The translations under genes were made by a program, and so were the position numbers. The notes beneath the pieces are model-generated. The model did not search any database and was not told where the DNA came from. It saw only the letters and a list, made by a program, of their open reading frames with translations. A stretch of 64,000 nucleotides of DNA from positions 4,898,001-4,962,000 of the forward strand of contig NZ_BHZC01000001.1 in the NCBI RefSeq assembly GCF_003865135.1, in the 5' to 3' direction. How positions within the stretch are numbered: position 1 is the stretch's first letter; each line of letters opens with the position of its first letter. The stretch is from Streptomyces chrestomyceticus JCM 4735. GTDB taxonomy: Bacteria; Actinomycetota; Actinomycetes; Streptomycetales; Streptomycetaceae. Positions 54,358 to 64,000 of this stretch are shown here, piece after piece.

Positions 54358-54762
54358 CTACGCCCGGCCCAGTGCCTTGTTGACGGTGATCTCGATCATC
54401 ACCCGGTCCGGCTTGGGGGTGGGGGTGCGCCCGTACCGCTCGGCGTAGCGCCGTACCGCGTCCGCCACCACGTCCGCGTCCGTACGGATCCGGGCGACGC
54501 CCTCCAGGGTGGCCCACCGCCGGCCGCTCATCTGGCACACCGCGACCCGGGCGCCGTCCGGGCCGCCGGCGAGGACATGGCCGACCTTGCTGCTGTCCTT
54601 GCGGGTGATCACGCGGGCGATGCGCTGGTTCGCGTCGAAGGTGACACCGACCGGGACGACGTGCGGTGTGCCGTCGGGGCGCAGGGTGGTCAGCGTGCAC
54701 AGGAGGTGCTCGCTCCAGAAGGCGAGGTACTCGGGGCTGAGGTCGTCCAGGTCGTGGGCCAT
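54358..54762 (-). CDS. PPOX-class F420/flavin-dependent oxidoreductase
   Basis: 134 residues forming the split barrel of the pyridoxamine-phosphate-oxidase superfamily. Landmarks: LLCTLTTLRPDGTPHVVPVG at the N-terminus, RVITRKDSSKVGHVLAGG, and VAVCQMSGRRWATLEGVARI with the basic cofactor-contact region. Streptomyces proteins of this size belong to the F420-binding PPOX group (FDOR-B) and reduce unknown substrates. It is divergent from clpB with a 356-base promoter region. Confidence 0.87.
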   Translation of the reverse strand: MAHDLDDLSPEYLAFWSEHLLCTLTTLRPDGTPHVVPVGVTFDANQRIARVITRKDSSKVGHVLAGGPDGARVAVCQMSGRRWATLEGVARIRTDADVVADAVRRYAERYGRTPTPKPDRVMIEITVNKALGRA

Positions 54763-55017
54763 GACCGGAAGAGTAATTGGGGATCCTGTGGGGCCGCCGT
54801 GCGGAGGGTCTGCAAAGGGACAGCGCAGGGAACGTGGAGGAGGCGTGAAGAGGGTGGGCCGTCGCCGTACGGGCCCGGGGAAGTGCGCCTGACTTCGGCA
54901 GGTTCCGCCGCGCCGGTGGCATGGTCCGGGCCGTCCGGTGCACCCGGAGAAGGACCGGAAAGCCGAAAGATGCCGGAAAGGTGCCGGGAAGATGCCCGGT
55001 GCGGTCCCCGGAACGGC

Positions 55018-55038
55018 GTTGAGTGGAATAGACTCAAC
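55018..55038 (+). promoter_or_regulatory. HAIR operator before clpB
   Basis: GTTGAGT-GGAATAG-ACTCAAC has the HAIR geometry (7-N7-7), with the variant G at both ends. A GTTGAGC half-site (55048-55054) follows. It lies 80 bases upstream of the GTG of clpB and fits the known HspR control of clpB. The rest of 54763-55118 holds no gene. Confidence 0.88.
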
Positions 55039-55118
55039 TTATCGGACGTTGAGCTGAGCAGGTTTCCCTGCCGGACCACGGCACCGATCACGCACCGAGC
55101 CCAAGGAGGAGCGCGCGA

Positions 55119-57758
55119 GTGGACGCCGAGCTGACCAACAAGAGCCGTGAGGCGCTGAGCGCCGCCAACGAGCGGGCGGTGACGGCGGGACACGCGGACA
55201 TGACCCCCGTGCACCTGCTGCTCGCCCTCCTCGCCGGCGCGGACAACGAGAACATCACCGACCTGCTGGCCGCCGTCGGCGCGGACGCCGTCGCGCTGCG
55301 CTCCGGCGCCGAGCGCCAGTTGGCCGCCCTGCCCAGCGTGCAGGGCTCCACGGTCGCCCCGCCGCAGCCGGACCGCGACACGCTGGCCGTCATCGCCGAC
55401 GCCGCGCAGCGCGCGAAGGAGCTCGGCGACGACTTCATCTCCACCGAGCACCTGCTCATCGGCATCGCCGCCAAGGGCGGCCGCACCGGCGAACTGCTGG
55501 AGCAGCAGGGTGCCTCGGCCAAGAAGCTGCTGAGCGCCTTCGAGGACAACCGGGGCGGCCGGCGGGTCACCAACCCGGACCCGGAGGGCACGTACAAGGC
55601 GCTGGAGAAGTTCGGTACGGACTTCACGGCGGCCGCCCGCGACGGCAAGCTGGACCCGGTCATCGGCCGTGACCAGGAGATCCGCCGTGTGGTGCAGGTG
55701 CTCTCGCGGCGTACGAAGAACAACCCGGTGCTCATCGGCGAGCCCGGCGTCGGCAAGACCGCCGTCGTCGAGGGCCTGGCGCAGCGGATAGTGAAGGGCG
55801 ACGTCCCCGAGTCGCTGCGGGACAAGCGGCTGGTGGCGCTGGACCTGGGCGCGATGGTCGCGGGCGCGAAGTACCGCGGCGAGTTCGAGGAGCGCCTCAA
55901 GACCGTACTGGCGGAGATCAAGTCCAGCGACGGCCAGATCATCACGTTCATCGACGAGCTGCACACGGTCGTCGGCGCCGGGGCCGGCGGCGACTCCGCC
56001 ATGGACGCGGGCAACATGCTCAAGCCCATGCTGGCCCGCGGCGAGCTGCGGATGGTCGGCGCGACGACCCTGGACGAGTACCGCGAGCGCATCGAGAAGG
56101 ACCCGGCGCTGGAGCGCCGCTTCCAGCAGGTGCTGGTCGCCGAGCCGACCGTCGAGGACACGGTCGCGATCCTGCGCGGTCTCAAGGGCCGCTACGAGGC
56201 CCACCACAAGGTGCAGATCGCGGACTCCGCGCTGGTCGCCGCCGCCACCCTCTCCGACCGCTACATCACCTCCCGCTTCCTGCCGGACAAGGCCATCGAC
56301 CTCGTCGACGAGGCGGCCTCCCGCCTCCGGATGGAGATCGACTCCTCGCCCGTGGAGATCGACGAACTCCAGCGCTCCGTCGACCGGCTGCGCATGGAGG
56401 AGCTGGCGCTCAAGAACGAGACCGACGCCGGCTCCGTCCAGCGGCTGGAGAAGCTGCGCAAGGACCTCGCCGACAAGGAGGAGGAGCTGCGCGGCCTGAC
56501 CGCCCGCTGGGAGAAGGAGAAGCAGGGCCTCAACCGCCTCGGCGAGCTGAAGGAGCGCCTGGACGAACTGCGCGGCCAGGCCGAGCGCGCCCAGCGCGAC
56601 GGCGACTTCGACACCGCCTCCAAGCTGCTGTACGGGGAGATCCCGGGCCTGGAGCGGGAGCTGGAGGAGGCCGCGGCGGCCGAGGCCGAGCAGGAGGCGT
56701 CCCAGGACGCCAAGTCCTCCATGGTCAAGGAGGAGGTCGGCCCGGACGACATCGCGGACGTGGTCGGCTCCTGGACCGGCATCCCGGCCGGGCGCCTGCT
56801 GGAGGGCGAGACGCAGAAGCTGCTCCGCATGGAGGACGAGCTGGGCAAGCGGCTGATCGGCCAGACCGAGGCCGTACGGGCCGTCTCGGACGCGGTGCGC
56901 CGCACCCGCGCCGGCATCGCCGACCCGGACCGTCCCACCGGCTCGTTCCTCTTCCTCGGCCCGACCGGTGTCGGCAAGACCGAGCTGGCCAAGGCGCTCG
57001 CCGACTTCCTCTTCGACGACGAGCGGGCGATGGTCCGTATCGACATGAGCGAGTACGGCGAGAAGCACAGCGTGGCCCGGCTGGTCGGCGCCCCGCCCGG
57101 CTACGTCGGCTACGAGGAGGGCGGCCAGCTCACCGAGGCGGTCCGCCGCCGCCCGTACAGCGTCGTCCTGCTGGACGAGGTGGAGAAGGCGCACCACGAG
57201 GTCTTCGACGTGCTGCTCCAGGTGCTGGACGACGGGCGACTCACCGACGGCCAGGGCCGCACGGTGGACTTCCGCAACACGATCCTGATCCTGACCTCCA
57301 ACCTGGGCTCGAACTTCCTGATGGACCCGCTCCTCAAGGAGGACCAGAAGAAGGAGAAGGTCCTGGAGACGGTACGGACCTCGTTCCGGCCCGAGTTCCT
57401 CAACCGGCTGGACGACCTGGTGGTCTTCCACCCGCTCGGCACCGACCAGCTCCAGCGGATCGCGGGCATCCAGCTCGCCCACCTGCAGCGCCGGCTCGCC
57501 GACCGGAGGCTGACGCTGGACGTCACCGAGCGCGCCCTGACCTGGCTGGCCTTCCTCGGCCAGGAGCCGGTCGTGGACCAGCCGCAGGCCGCCCCGGACC
57601 TCTCCTACGGCGCCCGCCCGCTGCGCCGCCTGGTCCAGACGGCCATCGGCGACCAGCTCGCCAAGGCGATCCTGGCGGGCGACGTGCTGGACGGCGACAC
57701 CGTACGGGTGGATGTCGCCGAGGACGGCAGGTCGCTGGTGGTCGCTCCCGTACGGTGA
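55119..57758 (+). CDS. clpB: Protein disaggregase ClpB
   Basis: 879 residues from a GTG. The N-terminal ClpN repeats ([18 protein letters not shown]) precede AAA-1 ([16 protein letters not shown], about 210; [12 protein letters not shown]) and a middle coiled-coil (about 405-520; [18 protein letters not shown]). AAA-2 follows ([19 protein letters not shown], about 610; [14 protein letters not shown] in the later part). No ClpP-binding loop is expected in ClpB. It rescues aggregated protein with DnaK. Its HAIR operator puts it in the HspR regulon with the dnaK operon about 2 kb away. Confidence 0.97.
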   Translation: MDAELTNKSREALSAANERAVTAGHADMTPVHLLLALLAGADNENITDLLAAVGADAVALRSGAERQLAALPSVQGSTVAPPQPDRDTLAVIADAAQRAKELGDDFISTEHLLIGIAAKGGRTGELLEQQGASAKKLLSAFEDNRGGRRVTNPDPEGTYKALEKFGTDFTAAARDGKLDPVIGRDQEIRRVVQVLSRRTKNNPVLIGEPGVGKTAVVEGLAQRIVKGDVPESLRDKRLVALDLGAMVAGAKYRGEFEERLKTVLAEIKSSDGQIITFIDELHTVVGAGAGGDSAMDAGNMLKPMLARGELRMVGATTLDEYRERIEKDPALERRFQQVLVAEPTVEDTVAILRGLKGRYEAHHKVQIADSALVAAATLSDRYITSRFLPDKAIDLVDEAASRLRMEIDSSPVEIDELQRSVDRLRMEELALKNETDAGSVQRLEKLRKDLADKEEELRGLTARWEKEKQGLNRLGELKERLDELRGQAERAQRDGDFDTASKLLYGEIPGLERELEEAAAAEAEQEASQDAKSSMVKEEVGPDDIADVVGSWTGIPAGRLLEGETQKLLRMEDELGKRLIGQTEAVRAVSDAVRRTRAGIADPDRPTGSFLFLGPTGVGKTELAKALADFLFDDERAMVRIDMSEYGEKHSVARLVGAPPGYVGYEEGGQLTEAVRRRPYSVVLLDEVEKAHHEVFDVLLQVLDDGRLTDGQGRTVDFRNTILILTSNLGSNFLMDPLLKEDQKKEKVLETVRTSFRPEFLNRLDDLVVFHPLGTDQLQRIAGIQLAHLQRRLADRRLTLDVTERALTWLAFLGQEPVVDQPQAAPDLSYGARPLRRLVQTAIGDQLAKAILAGDVLDGDTVRVDVAEDGRSLVVAPVR

Positions 57759-57927
57759 GGCGCACCGGACCACCACATCCGGACCGCTGACCTCCGGCCG
57801 TCGCACGAGGCGTCCCGCCGCCTCTCCCCCCGGGTTTTGCGCCCGCAGCGGAGAGTGGGCGGCGGGCTTGCCATGACAGGGCCGGGATGGGAGAGGATGG
57901 CGGGGACCATACGAAGGGAATTCCACG

Positions 57928-58464
57928 GTGAGCATCGACCCGTCCTCGATCCCGAATTTCGGGGGCCAGCCCGAACCGCAGCCGTCGGGGCCTGATGGTC
58001 CCGTCCTGCCCGACCAGGACCTGGTCAAGCAGCTCCTCGACCAGATGGAGCTGAAGTACGTAGTCGACGACGAGGGTGACCTCGCCGCCCCGTGGGAGCA
58101 GTTCCGCACGTACTTCATGTTCCGCGGCGAGGAGGAGCAGCAGATCTTCTCCGTCCGTACGTTCTACGACCGCCCGCACGGCATCGACGACAAGCCGAAG
58201 CTGCTGGAGGCGCTCGACGACTGGAACCGCCGGACGCTGTGGCCCAAGGCGTACACCCACACCCACGACGACGGCACGGTCCGTCTGATCGGCGAGGCGT
58301 CGATGCTGATCGGCACCGGCGTGGCCCTGGAGCACTTTGTCTCCAGCACGGTCAGTTGGGTCCGCGCGTCGATCGAGTTCGACAAGTGGATCGTCGAGCA
58401 GCTCGGCCTGGAGGCCGACGCCGAGGGTGAAGGCGACGAGAAGCCGGGTGACGCGGAGGCGTGA
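57928..58464 (+). CDS. YbjN-domain protein
   Basis: 178 residues from a GTG with a purine-rich CGAAGGGAA site. The YbjN fold (SSC-like alpha/beta) is recognised in LVKQLLDQMELKYVVDDEGD, YFMFRGEEEQQIFSVRTFYD and EALDDWNRRTLWPKAYTHTH, with VRLIGEASMLIGTGVALEHF at the end. Such proteins bind to partner proteins or have stress-related roles; the exact activity is unknown. The termini are acidic and disordered. A hairpin terminator follows. Confidence 0.88.
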   Translation: MSIDPSSIPNFGGQPEPQPSGPDGPVLPDQDLVKQLLDQMELKYVVDDEGDLAAPWEQFRTYFMFRGEEEQQIFSVRTFYDRPHGIDDKPKLLEALDDWNRRTLWPKAYTHTHDDGTVRLIGEASMLIGTGVALEHFVSSTVSWVRASIEFDKWIVEQLGLEADAEGEGDEKPGDAEA

Positions 58465-58485
58465 GCCTTCCCGTGACCAGGTGAC

Positions 58486-58522
58486 CGGCGGGCCCCGGAG
58501 CGATCTGCTCCGGGGCCCGCCG
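58486..58522. terminator. 16-bp hairpin, bidirectional
   Basis: Arms 58486-58501 and 58507-58522 are exact complements around GATCT, between the YbjN gene and the convergent mannosyltransferase gene. Confidence 0.87.
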
Positions 58523-58543
58523 CCGTGTGCGGCCGGTCCCGGT

Positions 58544-59779
58544 TCACAGCGGCAGCGGCGCCAAGGCCAGCAGGTACACGCCGTAGCCGAGGGAGAGTAC
58601 GGCCAGTGAGCCGGTCGCCAGGACGACGGACCGCGGCCGGGCGCGGGCCAGCGCGACCGCCGCCGGTACGAGCAGCGGGAAGGCCGGCAGCAGGAACCGC
58701 GGCTTGGAGGGGAAGTAGCCGGTGCCGCCCAGCGCCATGACGACCAGGACCGCCGTGTAGGCGAGCAGCGGCAGGGGCGGCCGGTCCAGCACCAGCAGGA
58801 CGAGGAGCAGGACCGCCACGGCGACGACCGCGGCGGCCAGGTGCTGCACCAGCGGCTCGTTGTGCAGGAACAGCCGCTTCACGGACCGCAGGGTGTCCCG
58901 TCCGAAGTCGAACCGCGAGCCCCAGATCTCCTGCACCCGGAAGTAGCCGCGCGGCCCGGCGCCGGTGCGCGCCCCCACCCACAGGACGTAGCCGAGCCAG
59001 CCGGCGGGGGCGATCAGGGCGGCGGCCCAGTAGGGCCAGAGGGGGCGTGCGCGGCACAGTACGGGGCGCTCCGGGTCGCACCCGCGCCGCCAGGTACGTC
59101 CGGCCGCCGTCATCCTGACCGCCGCCGCGACCATGACCGCCGCGGCCACCGCGAGCCCGTTCGGCCGCGCCAGCCCGGCCAGGACCGCCAGCGCGCCGGC
59201 CCACAGCGGGCGGTCGGTGAGCAGGGCGTACAGCGCCCACGCGGCCAGCGCGGTGAGCAGCGGCTCCGTATAGCTCAGCGACTCGATGACGGCGTGCGGC
59301 AGCAGCGCCCACAGCACCACCAGGAACGTCCCGGCCCGCCGCCCGTACAGATGCGCGCCGACCGCGAAGGTCCCCCAGGCCGCCACGGCCGAGGCCGTCC
59401 ACGCGAGCAGCAGCCCGGCGTTGAGCGCACCCACCGGCAGGACGGCGGACACGCCGCGGATCAGCCCCGGGTAGAGGGGGAAGAAGGCCAGGTCGGCGAG
59501 GTGGTCCGGCGGCCACATGTGGTGGGGCGCCGGGGAGCCGTAGCCGTACCGGGCCACGCCCAGGTACCAGTTGGAGTCCCAGGTGGCGCCCAGCAGATTC
59601 CGCGGATGACGGCCGGTGTGCCACGCCCACAGCGCCGCGCACAGGACCCCCGCGCAGCGAACGGCCGCGAACAGCGCGAGAGCGGGCGCCGCACGGCGCA
59701 GCGCCGCCCGGACGTGGACGCGTACGGAACCGGGCCGTTGCGCTGCGGCGGCCGCGGTGTCGACGGTCTCGGCGGCCAC
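58544..59779 (-). CDS. PIG-V-like membrane mannosyltransferase
   Basis: 411 residues from the GTG at 59777-59779 with GGAGG 7 bases upstream; the frame continues further but the motif starts here. About ten hydrophobic segments are visible (ALALFAAVRCAGVLCAALW, LPVGALNAGLLLAWTASAV, FLVVLWALLPHAVIESLSYT, AALIAPAGWLGYVLWVGART, VVAVAVLLLVLLVLD). The N-terminal WDSNWYLGVARYGYG loop and the FFPLYPGLIRGV segment match PIG-V/GPI-mannosyltransferase-type enzymes, with acidic D in WDSNWYL as likely catalytic residue. In actinobacteria such enzymes use polyprenyl-phosphomannose. The exact acceptor is unknown. Confidence 0.87.
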   Translation of the reverse strand: MAAETVDTAAAAAQRPGSVRVHVRAALRRAAPALALFAAVRCAGVLCAALWAWHTGRHPRNLLGATWDSNWYLGVARYGYGSPAPHHMWPPDHLADLAFFPLYPGLIRGVSAVLPVGALNAGLLLAWTASAVAAWGTFAVGAHLYGRRAGTFLVVLWALLPHAVIESLSYTEPLLTALAAWALYALLTDRPLWAGALAVLAGLARPNGLAVAAAVMVAAAVRMTAAGRTWRRGCDPERPVLCRARPLWPYWAAALIAPAGWLGYVLWVGARTGAGPRGYFRVQEIWGSRFDFGRDTLRSVKRLFLHNEPLVQHLAAAVVAVAVLLLVLLVLDRPPLPLLAYTAVLVVMALGGTGYFPSKPRFLLPAFPLLVPAAVALARARPRSVVLATGSLAVLSLGYGVYLLALAPLPL

Positions 59780-59935
59780 GGAACACCTCCGGTACGCGAC
59801 GGTCACCCACCGGGTCCCGCGCGCCCGGCACACTCCGGCATTACGACTCTCGGGGGCGTCTGTCCGTCCCGCTACCTCTGGTGGCTGGGGGTAGGCCGGG
59901 TGGGTGGTGTGGAGGGGGCCGGGGCCTGGATGCCG

Positions 59936-61114
59936 TCAGAGGGCGCGGAGGCGGTCGACCGCTTCTTGAAGGACCTTCTCCTGCTTGCAGAAGGCGAAGC
60001 GGACGTACGGTGCGCCCTGGTCCTGGTGGTCGTAGAAGACGGCGTTGGGGATGGCCACGACGCCGGCGCGTTCCGGGAGAGCGCGGCAGAAGGCGAAGCC
60101 GTCCTCTTCGCCGAGGGGGCGGATGTCGGTGGTGACGAAGTACGTGCCGGACGGGCGGAAGACGCGGAACCCGGCGGCGGCGAGGCCGTCGGCCAGGAGG
60201 TCGCGCTTGGTCCGCAGGTCGTCGCGCAGGCCGGTGTAGTAGCTGTCGGGCAGGGCCAGCGCCTCGGCGACCGCGTACTGGAACGGGCCGGCGGAGACGT
60301 ACGTGAGGAACTGCTTGGCGGAGCGGACGGCGCCGACCAGCTCCGGGCTCGCGGTGACCCAGCCGACCTTCCAGCCGGTGAAGGAGAAGGTCTTGCCGGC
60401 CGAGCCGATGGTGACGGTGCGCTCGCGCATGCCGGGGAAGGACGCCAGCGGGAGGTGTTCGCCCTCGAAGACGAGGTGCTCGTACACCTCGTCGGTGATC
60501 ACGAGGAGGTCGCGTTCGCAGGCGAGGCGGGCGATCTCGGTCAGTTCGGCGCGGTCGAGGACGGTTCCGGTGGGGTTGTGGGGGGTGTTGAGGAGGATGA
60601 GGCGGGTGCGGTCGGTGATGGCGTCCCGCAGCTCGTCCAGGTCGAGGGAGTACGTACCGTCCTCGGCGGACGGGCGCAGCGTCACCGGGACGCGGGTGCC
60701 GCCCGCCATCGCGATGCACGCGGCGTAGGAGTCGTAGTACGGCTCCAGCGCGATCACCTCGTCGCCGGGCTCCAGCAGGGCGAGCAGCGAGGCGGCGATC
60801 GCCTCGGTGGCCCCGGCGGTCACCAGGACCTCGGTGTCCGGGTCGTACGCGACGCCGAGGTGGCCGTAGAAGCGGTGCTGGTGCGCGGCGACGGCGGCGC
60901 GCAGTTCGGGGACGCCGGGGCCCGGCGGGTACTGGTTGCCGCGACCGTCGCGCAGTGCGCGGACCGCCGCCTCCCTGACCTTCTCCGGCCCGTCGGTGTC
61001 GGGAAAGCCCTGTCCCAGGTTGATCGATCCGGTGCGCAGGGCGAGTGCGGACATCTCGGCGAAGATCGTCGTACCGAACTCGGCGAGGCGGCGGTTGAGC
61101 AGCGGTCGTGACAT
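59936..61114 (-). CDS. PLP-dependent class I/II aminotransferase
   Basis: 392 residues from the ATG at 61114, nine bases after GGAGG; the upstream ATG at 61123 is too close to that site. Residues: INLGQGFPDTDGPEKVREA at the start, VTAGATEAIAASLLALLEPG, LLNTPHNPTGTVLDRAEL, TDEVYEHLVFEG and the PLP lysine in GSAGKTFSFTGWKVGW. The C-terminal arm ends YVRFAFCKQEKVLQEAVDRL. The form resembles kynurenine/glutamine or N-succinyl-DAP aminotransferases; the exact substrate is not clear from sequence. It is divergent from the small Gly-rich protein. Confidence 0.9.
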   Translation of the reverse strand: MSRPLLNRRLAEFGTTIFAEMSALALRTGSINLGQGFPDTDGPEKVREAAVRALRDGRGNQYPPGPGVPELRAAVAAHQHRFYGHLGVAYDPDTEVLVTAGATEAIAASLLALLEPGDEVIALEPYYDSYAACIAMAGGTRVPVTLRPSAEDGTYSLDLDELRDAITDRTRLILLNTPHNPTGTVLDRAELTEIARLACERDLLVITDEVYEHLVFEGEHLPLASFPGMRERTVTIGSAGKTFSFTGWKVGWVTASPELVGAVRSAKQFLTYVSAGPFQYAVAEALALPDSYYTGLRDDLRTKRDLLADGLAAAGFRVFRPSGTYFVTTDIRPLGEEDGFAFCRALPERAGVVAIPNAVFYDHQDQGAPYVRFAFCKQEKVLQEAVDRLRAL

Positions 61115-61387
61115 GTCCGCCATCCTCCGCCGAACCTCTGGACTTCCTCAACTGTGCTTTGCGGCCGCCGGGGTCCGGGCATGACCCCCGCACCGATGAC
61201 ACGGCGCGGAACCGGACGGCCCGAAAGAGGACGCCGGATCCGGAGTGGATCAGCGTGGACCGGAGAGGGATCAAGGACACGGACGACCCGTAGGACACCT
61301 ACGACGGCGCTCCGACCGGGCCGGGGACACGGCGGCGGGCGGAGCGGGTGCCTCGCTTCGGGGGACGGAAAGGAGTGTGGGGCGACG

Positions 61388-61660
61388 ATGGGTTTTGTGG
61401 TCTTCCTCGTGATCTGTGTGGTGGTCGCGGCCCTGGTGGTCACGGCGGCGCAGAGCCGCGACGGCGGTGGCCGCCGCAGCCTCGGCAAGCGCGGGCGGGA
61501 CGGCACCGGCTGGTGGGTGGCCGGTGACCCGGGCGTGGGCGGCGGGCACCACCACGGGCACTCCTGCGGCGGTTCGATGTCGTGCGGCGGCGGTGGGGGC
61601 GGTGGGCACCACTCGTCGTCCTGCGGGGGTGGCGGGGGCTGCGGCGGGGGCAGTTCCTGA
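61388..61660 (+). CDS. Small membrane protein with Gly/Cys/His-rich C-terminus
   Basis: 90 residues. One N-terminal membrane helix (FVVFLVICVVVAALVVTAA, residues 3-21) is followed by a basic segment (RDGGGRRSLGKRGRDG) and a C-terminal run of Gly with six Cys and nine His (HHHGHSCGGSMSCGGG, HHSSSCGGGGGCGGGSS). A similar tail occurs on some Streptomyces membrane proteins. Metal binding is plausible. GGAG lies 12 bases upstream of the ATG, slightly long. No function is assigned. The gene is divergent from the aminotransferase. Confidence 0.75.
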   Translation: MGFVVFLVICVVVAALVVTAAQSRDGGGRRSLGKRGRDGTGWWVAGDPGVGGGHHHGHSCGGSMSCGGGGGGGHHSSSCGGGGGCGGGSS

Positions 61661-62042
61661 GGGGCGGCGGCGCAGGCTTCGGGGTACGTCGACGGCAGCT
61701 CCCGAGGGGCGGTCGGAAACGGGTTCCGGGGCAGTCGCCGACGCGTGGCTGCCCCGTACACATGCAGGGGGCCCATGCAGGTCCGCATATGCGCCCAGCA
61801 GGGTCAACGGGCCCTGGGGAGTGGGATGTTGAACAACTGAACTGAGTGGCCCTCTGAGGGATGGAAACCCGGCGAAGATGGGTAAAAACGCTGTGGGCCC
61901 CGCTCGTTTCATGATTCCCTCTCCCTAGAGAATCCCAGTTCTCGGACCCCACGTGGGCACGAGCCGGCAGACAGTCGTAACCCTGATCCCGTCTCCGGGG
62001 CAGGCCGGCCCACCATCCACTGCGTGCTTGCGGAGCCGACCC
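61661..62042. other. 382-base interval, promoter region of the DUF2617 gene
   Basis: No gene seen. The middle (61820-61900) is less GC-rich than the surroundings, including TTGAACAACTGAACTGAG and GGTAAAAACG, and may contain the promoter. A 10-base palindrome CCCACGTGGG lies at 61948-61957. I could not recognise a riboswitch. Confidence 0.45.
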
Positions 62043-62561
62043 ATGCTCACGACCCTGAAAACGGCCTACACCGATACCCGCGCATCCGACCTCGCCTGGG
62101 CACTCGGCCGGGAGCCGCTGCCGGCCCTTGCCGTGCTCGACCTCCAACTCGCGGACGCCCACGTACAGTTGAGACTGCTCGGAGCCTCGCACCAGGTGCT
62201 CCTGGAGGAGGAGCGCGGCACCTGCTCCGAAACCGTCGCCTGCATACCCGGCAGCAGCACCCCGCTGCCGCTGGGCGTGGCGAAACGCATCGGCGACTGG
62301 GAGTACGAATTCGCCGCCCATGTCGAGACGCTCTCCCGGGGCTCGTTCGCCGGGCGCGCCCAGGAGCTGCTGGCCCTGGTCGCCGAACACCCTCTCGGCC
62401 TTGCCGGAACGTTCCCGGGCTCGCCGCACGCGTTCACCGCGATGCTGGCCCAGCGCGAGGACGGCCAGGTGCGCTGGCGTACCTGGCACGCCTACCCGCA
62501 GGAGGGGCGGCTGGTCGCGACGCGTACGCGGGTCGGGGTCCGGGTGGCGGCGGCCATCTGA
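62043..62561 (+). CDS. DUF2617-family protein
   Basis: 172 residues from the ATG at 62043, with GGAG eight bases upstream. The sequence shows the DUF2617 pattern: [20 protein letters not shown] near the N-terminus, [20 protein letters not shown], and [20 protein letters not shown], then [14 protein letters not shown] with [20 protein letters not shown] at the end. Function is unknown in the family. In Streptomyces it often lies next to the spermidine-synthase-like gene, as here (140 bases downstream). Confidence 0.85.
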   Translation: MLTTLKTAYTDTRASDLAWALGREPLPALAVLDLQLADAHVQLRLLGASHQVLLEEERGTCSETVACIPGSSTPLPLGVAKRIGDWEYEFAAHVETLSRGSFAGRAQELLALVAEHPLGLAGTFPGSPHAFTAMLAQREDGQVRWRTWHAYPQEGRLVATRTRVGVRVAAAI

Positions 62562-62701
62562 GCGGCGATTCCCGCGGGCGCTTCTACCGGCTCGCGGGCC
62601 GGGCCGGGTGTGCGTCGCGCTCCAAGTCGCCCGTGTGGGACGCGCACTACGCTCGTGTGGGTGACATAGGGCCACTCGGTCGTCACGTAGCGTTGCACGA
62701 C

Positions 62702-64000
62702 ATGATCGACCCGCCTGATCCAGTCCACCGCGGTTCCCCCGAGCCGCCCGAGGCGGGGAGTCCGGCGCGGCTGCCCGTACCCGCCGGACTCGGCCGGCTG
62801 CTCGTGCTGGCCACCGTCTTCGTCTGCGCCGCCTGCGGCCTGGTCTACGAACTCGAAATGGTCGCCCTCGCCTCCTACCTGACCGGCGACTCGGTCACCC
62901 AGGCATCCGTCGTGCTGTCCGTCATGGTCTTCGCCATGGGCATCGGCTCGCTGCTCGCCAAACGGCTCCGCTGCCGGGCGGCCGTCGGCTTCGGCGCGCT
63001 GGAGGCGGTCCTCGCCCTCGTCGGCGGCTTCTCCGCGATGGCGCTCTACGCCTGCTACGCCTGGTTCGGCCAGTCCCGCTCCGTCCTGGTCGCCTTCTCG
63101 CTGGCCATGGGCATGCTCATCGGCGCCGAGGTACCGCTGCTGATGACGCTCATCCAGCGGGTCCGCCGCCAGGACGCGGGGGGTGCGGTGGCGGACCTCT
63201 TCGCGGCCGACTACGTGGGCGCCCTGGTCGGCGGACTCGCCTTCCCCTTCCTGTTGCTGCCGGGGCTGGGCCAGATCTCCGGCGCCCTGCTCACCGGTTC
63301 GGTCAACGCGGTGGCCGGCGGCGGGCTGGTGCTCTGGCTCTTCCGCAGCGACCTGTCCGTACGGGCCCGCTGGGCTCTGATCGCCGCGAACGTGCTGGTG
63401 CTGGCGCTGCTCGCCGCCGGGACGGTCCTGGTGCCGCCCTTCGAGCGGGCCGCGCGGGACGCGGTGTACGGGTCGGCGGCGCGGGTCGCGGTCCGTACCG
63501 GCATCCAGGAAGTCGTGATCACGGGCGGTACGGACCCGGACGCCGCGGACCCGGACACCACGCGCCGGGCCGGGACCGCGGACCAGCACCTCGACCGGGC
63601 CGGCCGCCACGGGGCAGCAGGCCCCGCACCGGACTCGGCGAAGAACGGTGCCGGAGCCGGCGGCCCACTCGGCCTCTACCTGGACGGCCGCCTGCGGGCC
63701 GGCGCGGAGGACGACCACCCGTACCACGAAGGGCTGGTGCACCCGGCCATGGCGGGCGGACCGCACCGCCGGGTCCTGGTGCTCGGCGGCGGCGACGGCC
63801 TCGCCGCCCGCGAGGTCCTGCGCTACCCCGGCGTCACGGCCGTGACCGTCGTCGAACTCGATCCGGACCTGGCCCGCCTGGCCCGTACGGACCCGGGCCT
63901 GTCCGCGCTCAACGGGCACGCGCTGGACGACCCGAGGGTCCGCGTGGTCACGGGCGACGTGTTCGAGTGGCTGCGGCAGGGCGGCGCGGCGGCCCGGAAC
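62702..64000 (+). CDS. Membrane-fused spermidine synthase-like protein, 3' end outside the window
   Basis: 433 residues are visible, from the ATG at 62702 to the window edge with no stop. Residues about 30-240 hold about seven membrane helices ([79 protein letters not shown]). The SAM-dependent aminopropyltransferase domain follows: [48 protein letters not shown] and [16 protein letters not shown] hydrophilic insert (about 275-325) precedes the motif core. Whether it makes polyamines is unknown. TAGCGT at 62688-62693 lies eight bases before the ATG and no ribosome site is seen, so a leaderless start is possible. Confidence 0.9.
   Translation, partial: MIDPPDPVHRGSPEPPEAGSPARLPVPAGLGRLLVLATVFVCAACGLVYELEMVALASYLTGDSVTQASVVLSVMVFAMGIGSLLAKRLRCRAAVGFGALEAVLALVGGFSAMALYACYAWFGQSRSVLVAFSLAMGMLIGAEVPLLMTLIQRVRRQDAGGAVADLFAADYVGALVGGLAFPFLLLPGLGQISGALLTGSVNAVAGGGLVLWLFRSDLSVRARWALIAANVLVLALLAAGTVLVPPFERAARDAVYGSAARVAVRTGIQEVVITGGTDPDAADPDTTRRAGTADQHLDRAGRHGAAGPAPDSAKNGAGAGGPLGLYLDGRLRAGAEDDHPYHEGLVHPAMAGGPHRRVLVLGGGDGLAAREVLRYPGVTAVTVVELDPDLARLARTDPGLSALNGHALDDPRVRVVTGDVFEWLRQGGAAARN

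Noticed and set aside
54690..58118. Long minus-strand open frame opposite clpB
   Set aside because: It crosses the PPOX gene, the clpB promoter and clpB itself, and has shadow composition with no domain.

Overview
This is a high-GC actinobacterial chromosome segment, almost certainly Streptomyces. The evidence is strong third-position G/C, frequent GTG starts, GTGA/ATGA start-stop overlaps, rare TTA codons limited to regulatory or accessory genes, the dnaK-grpE-dnaJ-hspR operon with HAIR operators, and a tRNA-Gly(CCC) with an encoded CCA. Both ends cut through genes. No rRNA, CRISPR array, integrase, transposase or phage gene was seen.

Layout. (a) 1-4446: a truncated AfsR-like STAND/TPR regulator with two TTA codons, convergent with a translationally coupled pair (GT-B-like protein with a TTA codon, then an unknown protein), and a small protein gene. 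(b) 4741-9523 and 14973-22654: corrin-ring cobalamin genes cobL, cobM, cbiD, cobK, cobIJ, cobH, cobG and cobN, the last behind a cobalamin riboswitch, with an isochorismatase-like hydrolase among them. (c) 9493-14683 splits that cluster. It holds a TetR gene and a frameshifted quinone oxidoreductase with a clear palindromic operator, then an XRE/TPR regulator, a SLOG (DprA-like) protein, a stand-alone serine-recombinase catalytic-domain protein whose catalytic residues look lost, a DUF1399-like protein and a lipoprotein. This is the least explained part of the window. (d) 22760-27628: an LCP cell-wall ligase, a small protein, a BlaI/M56-peptidase pair, TerD and TerB. Three near-identical palindromes (TCTACA-N4-TGTAGA) suggest one BlaI-type regulon joining these units.

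(e) 27846-36892: a Tat-exported alkaline phosphatase with a candidate PHO box, a small secreted protein, an MFS exporter with an unusual C-terminal beta-domain extension, an acetyltransferase, a two-component system and a D-Ala-D-Ala carboxypeptidase. (f) 37053-46886: tRNA-Gly, a small Cys protein, dCTP deaminase (possibly leaderless), a phosphoribosyltransferase, an SGNH hydrolase with a lectin domain, a Yip1 membrane protein, an AraC regulator, a frameshifted FG-GAP lipoprotein, a serine protease, then 0.9 kb of non-coding repeats. (g) 46887-58464: a membrane iron-sulfur oxidoreductase and the HspR heat-shock regulon (dnaK operon and clpB) with HAIR sites. (h) 58544-64000: a PIG-V-like mannosyltransferase, an aminotransferase, a Gly/Cys/His-rich small membrane protein, a DUF2617 protein and the start of a membrane-fused spermidine synthase-like protein.

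Two genes need a one-base frameshift correction, and the best candidate site in both is a five-base G/C run. That pattern fits sequencing error at least as well as real mutation. All assignments come from reading sequence and motifs. No database search was run.
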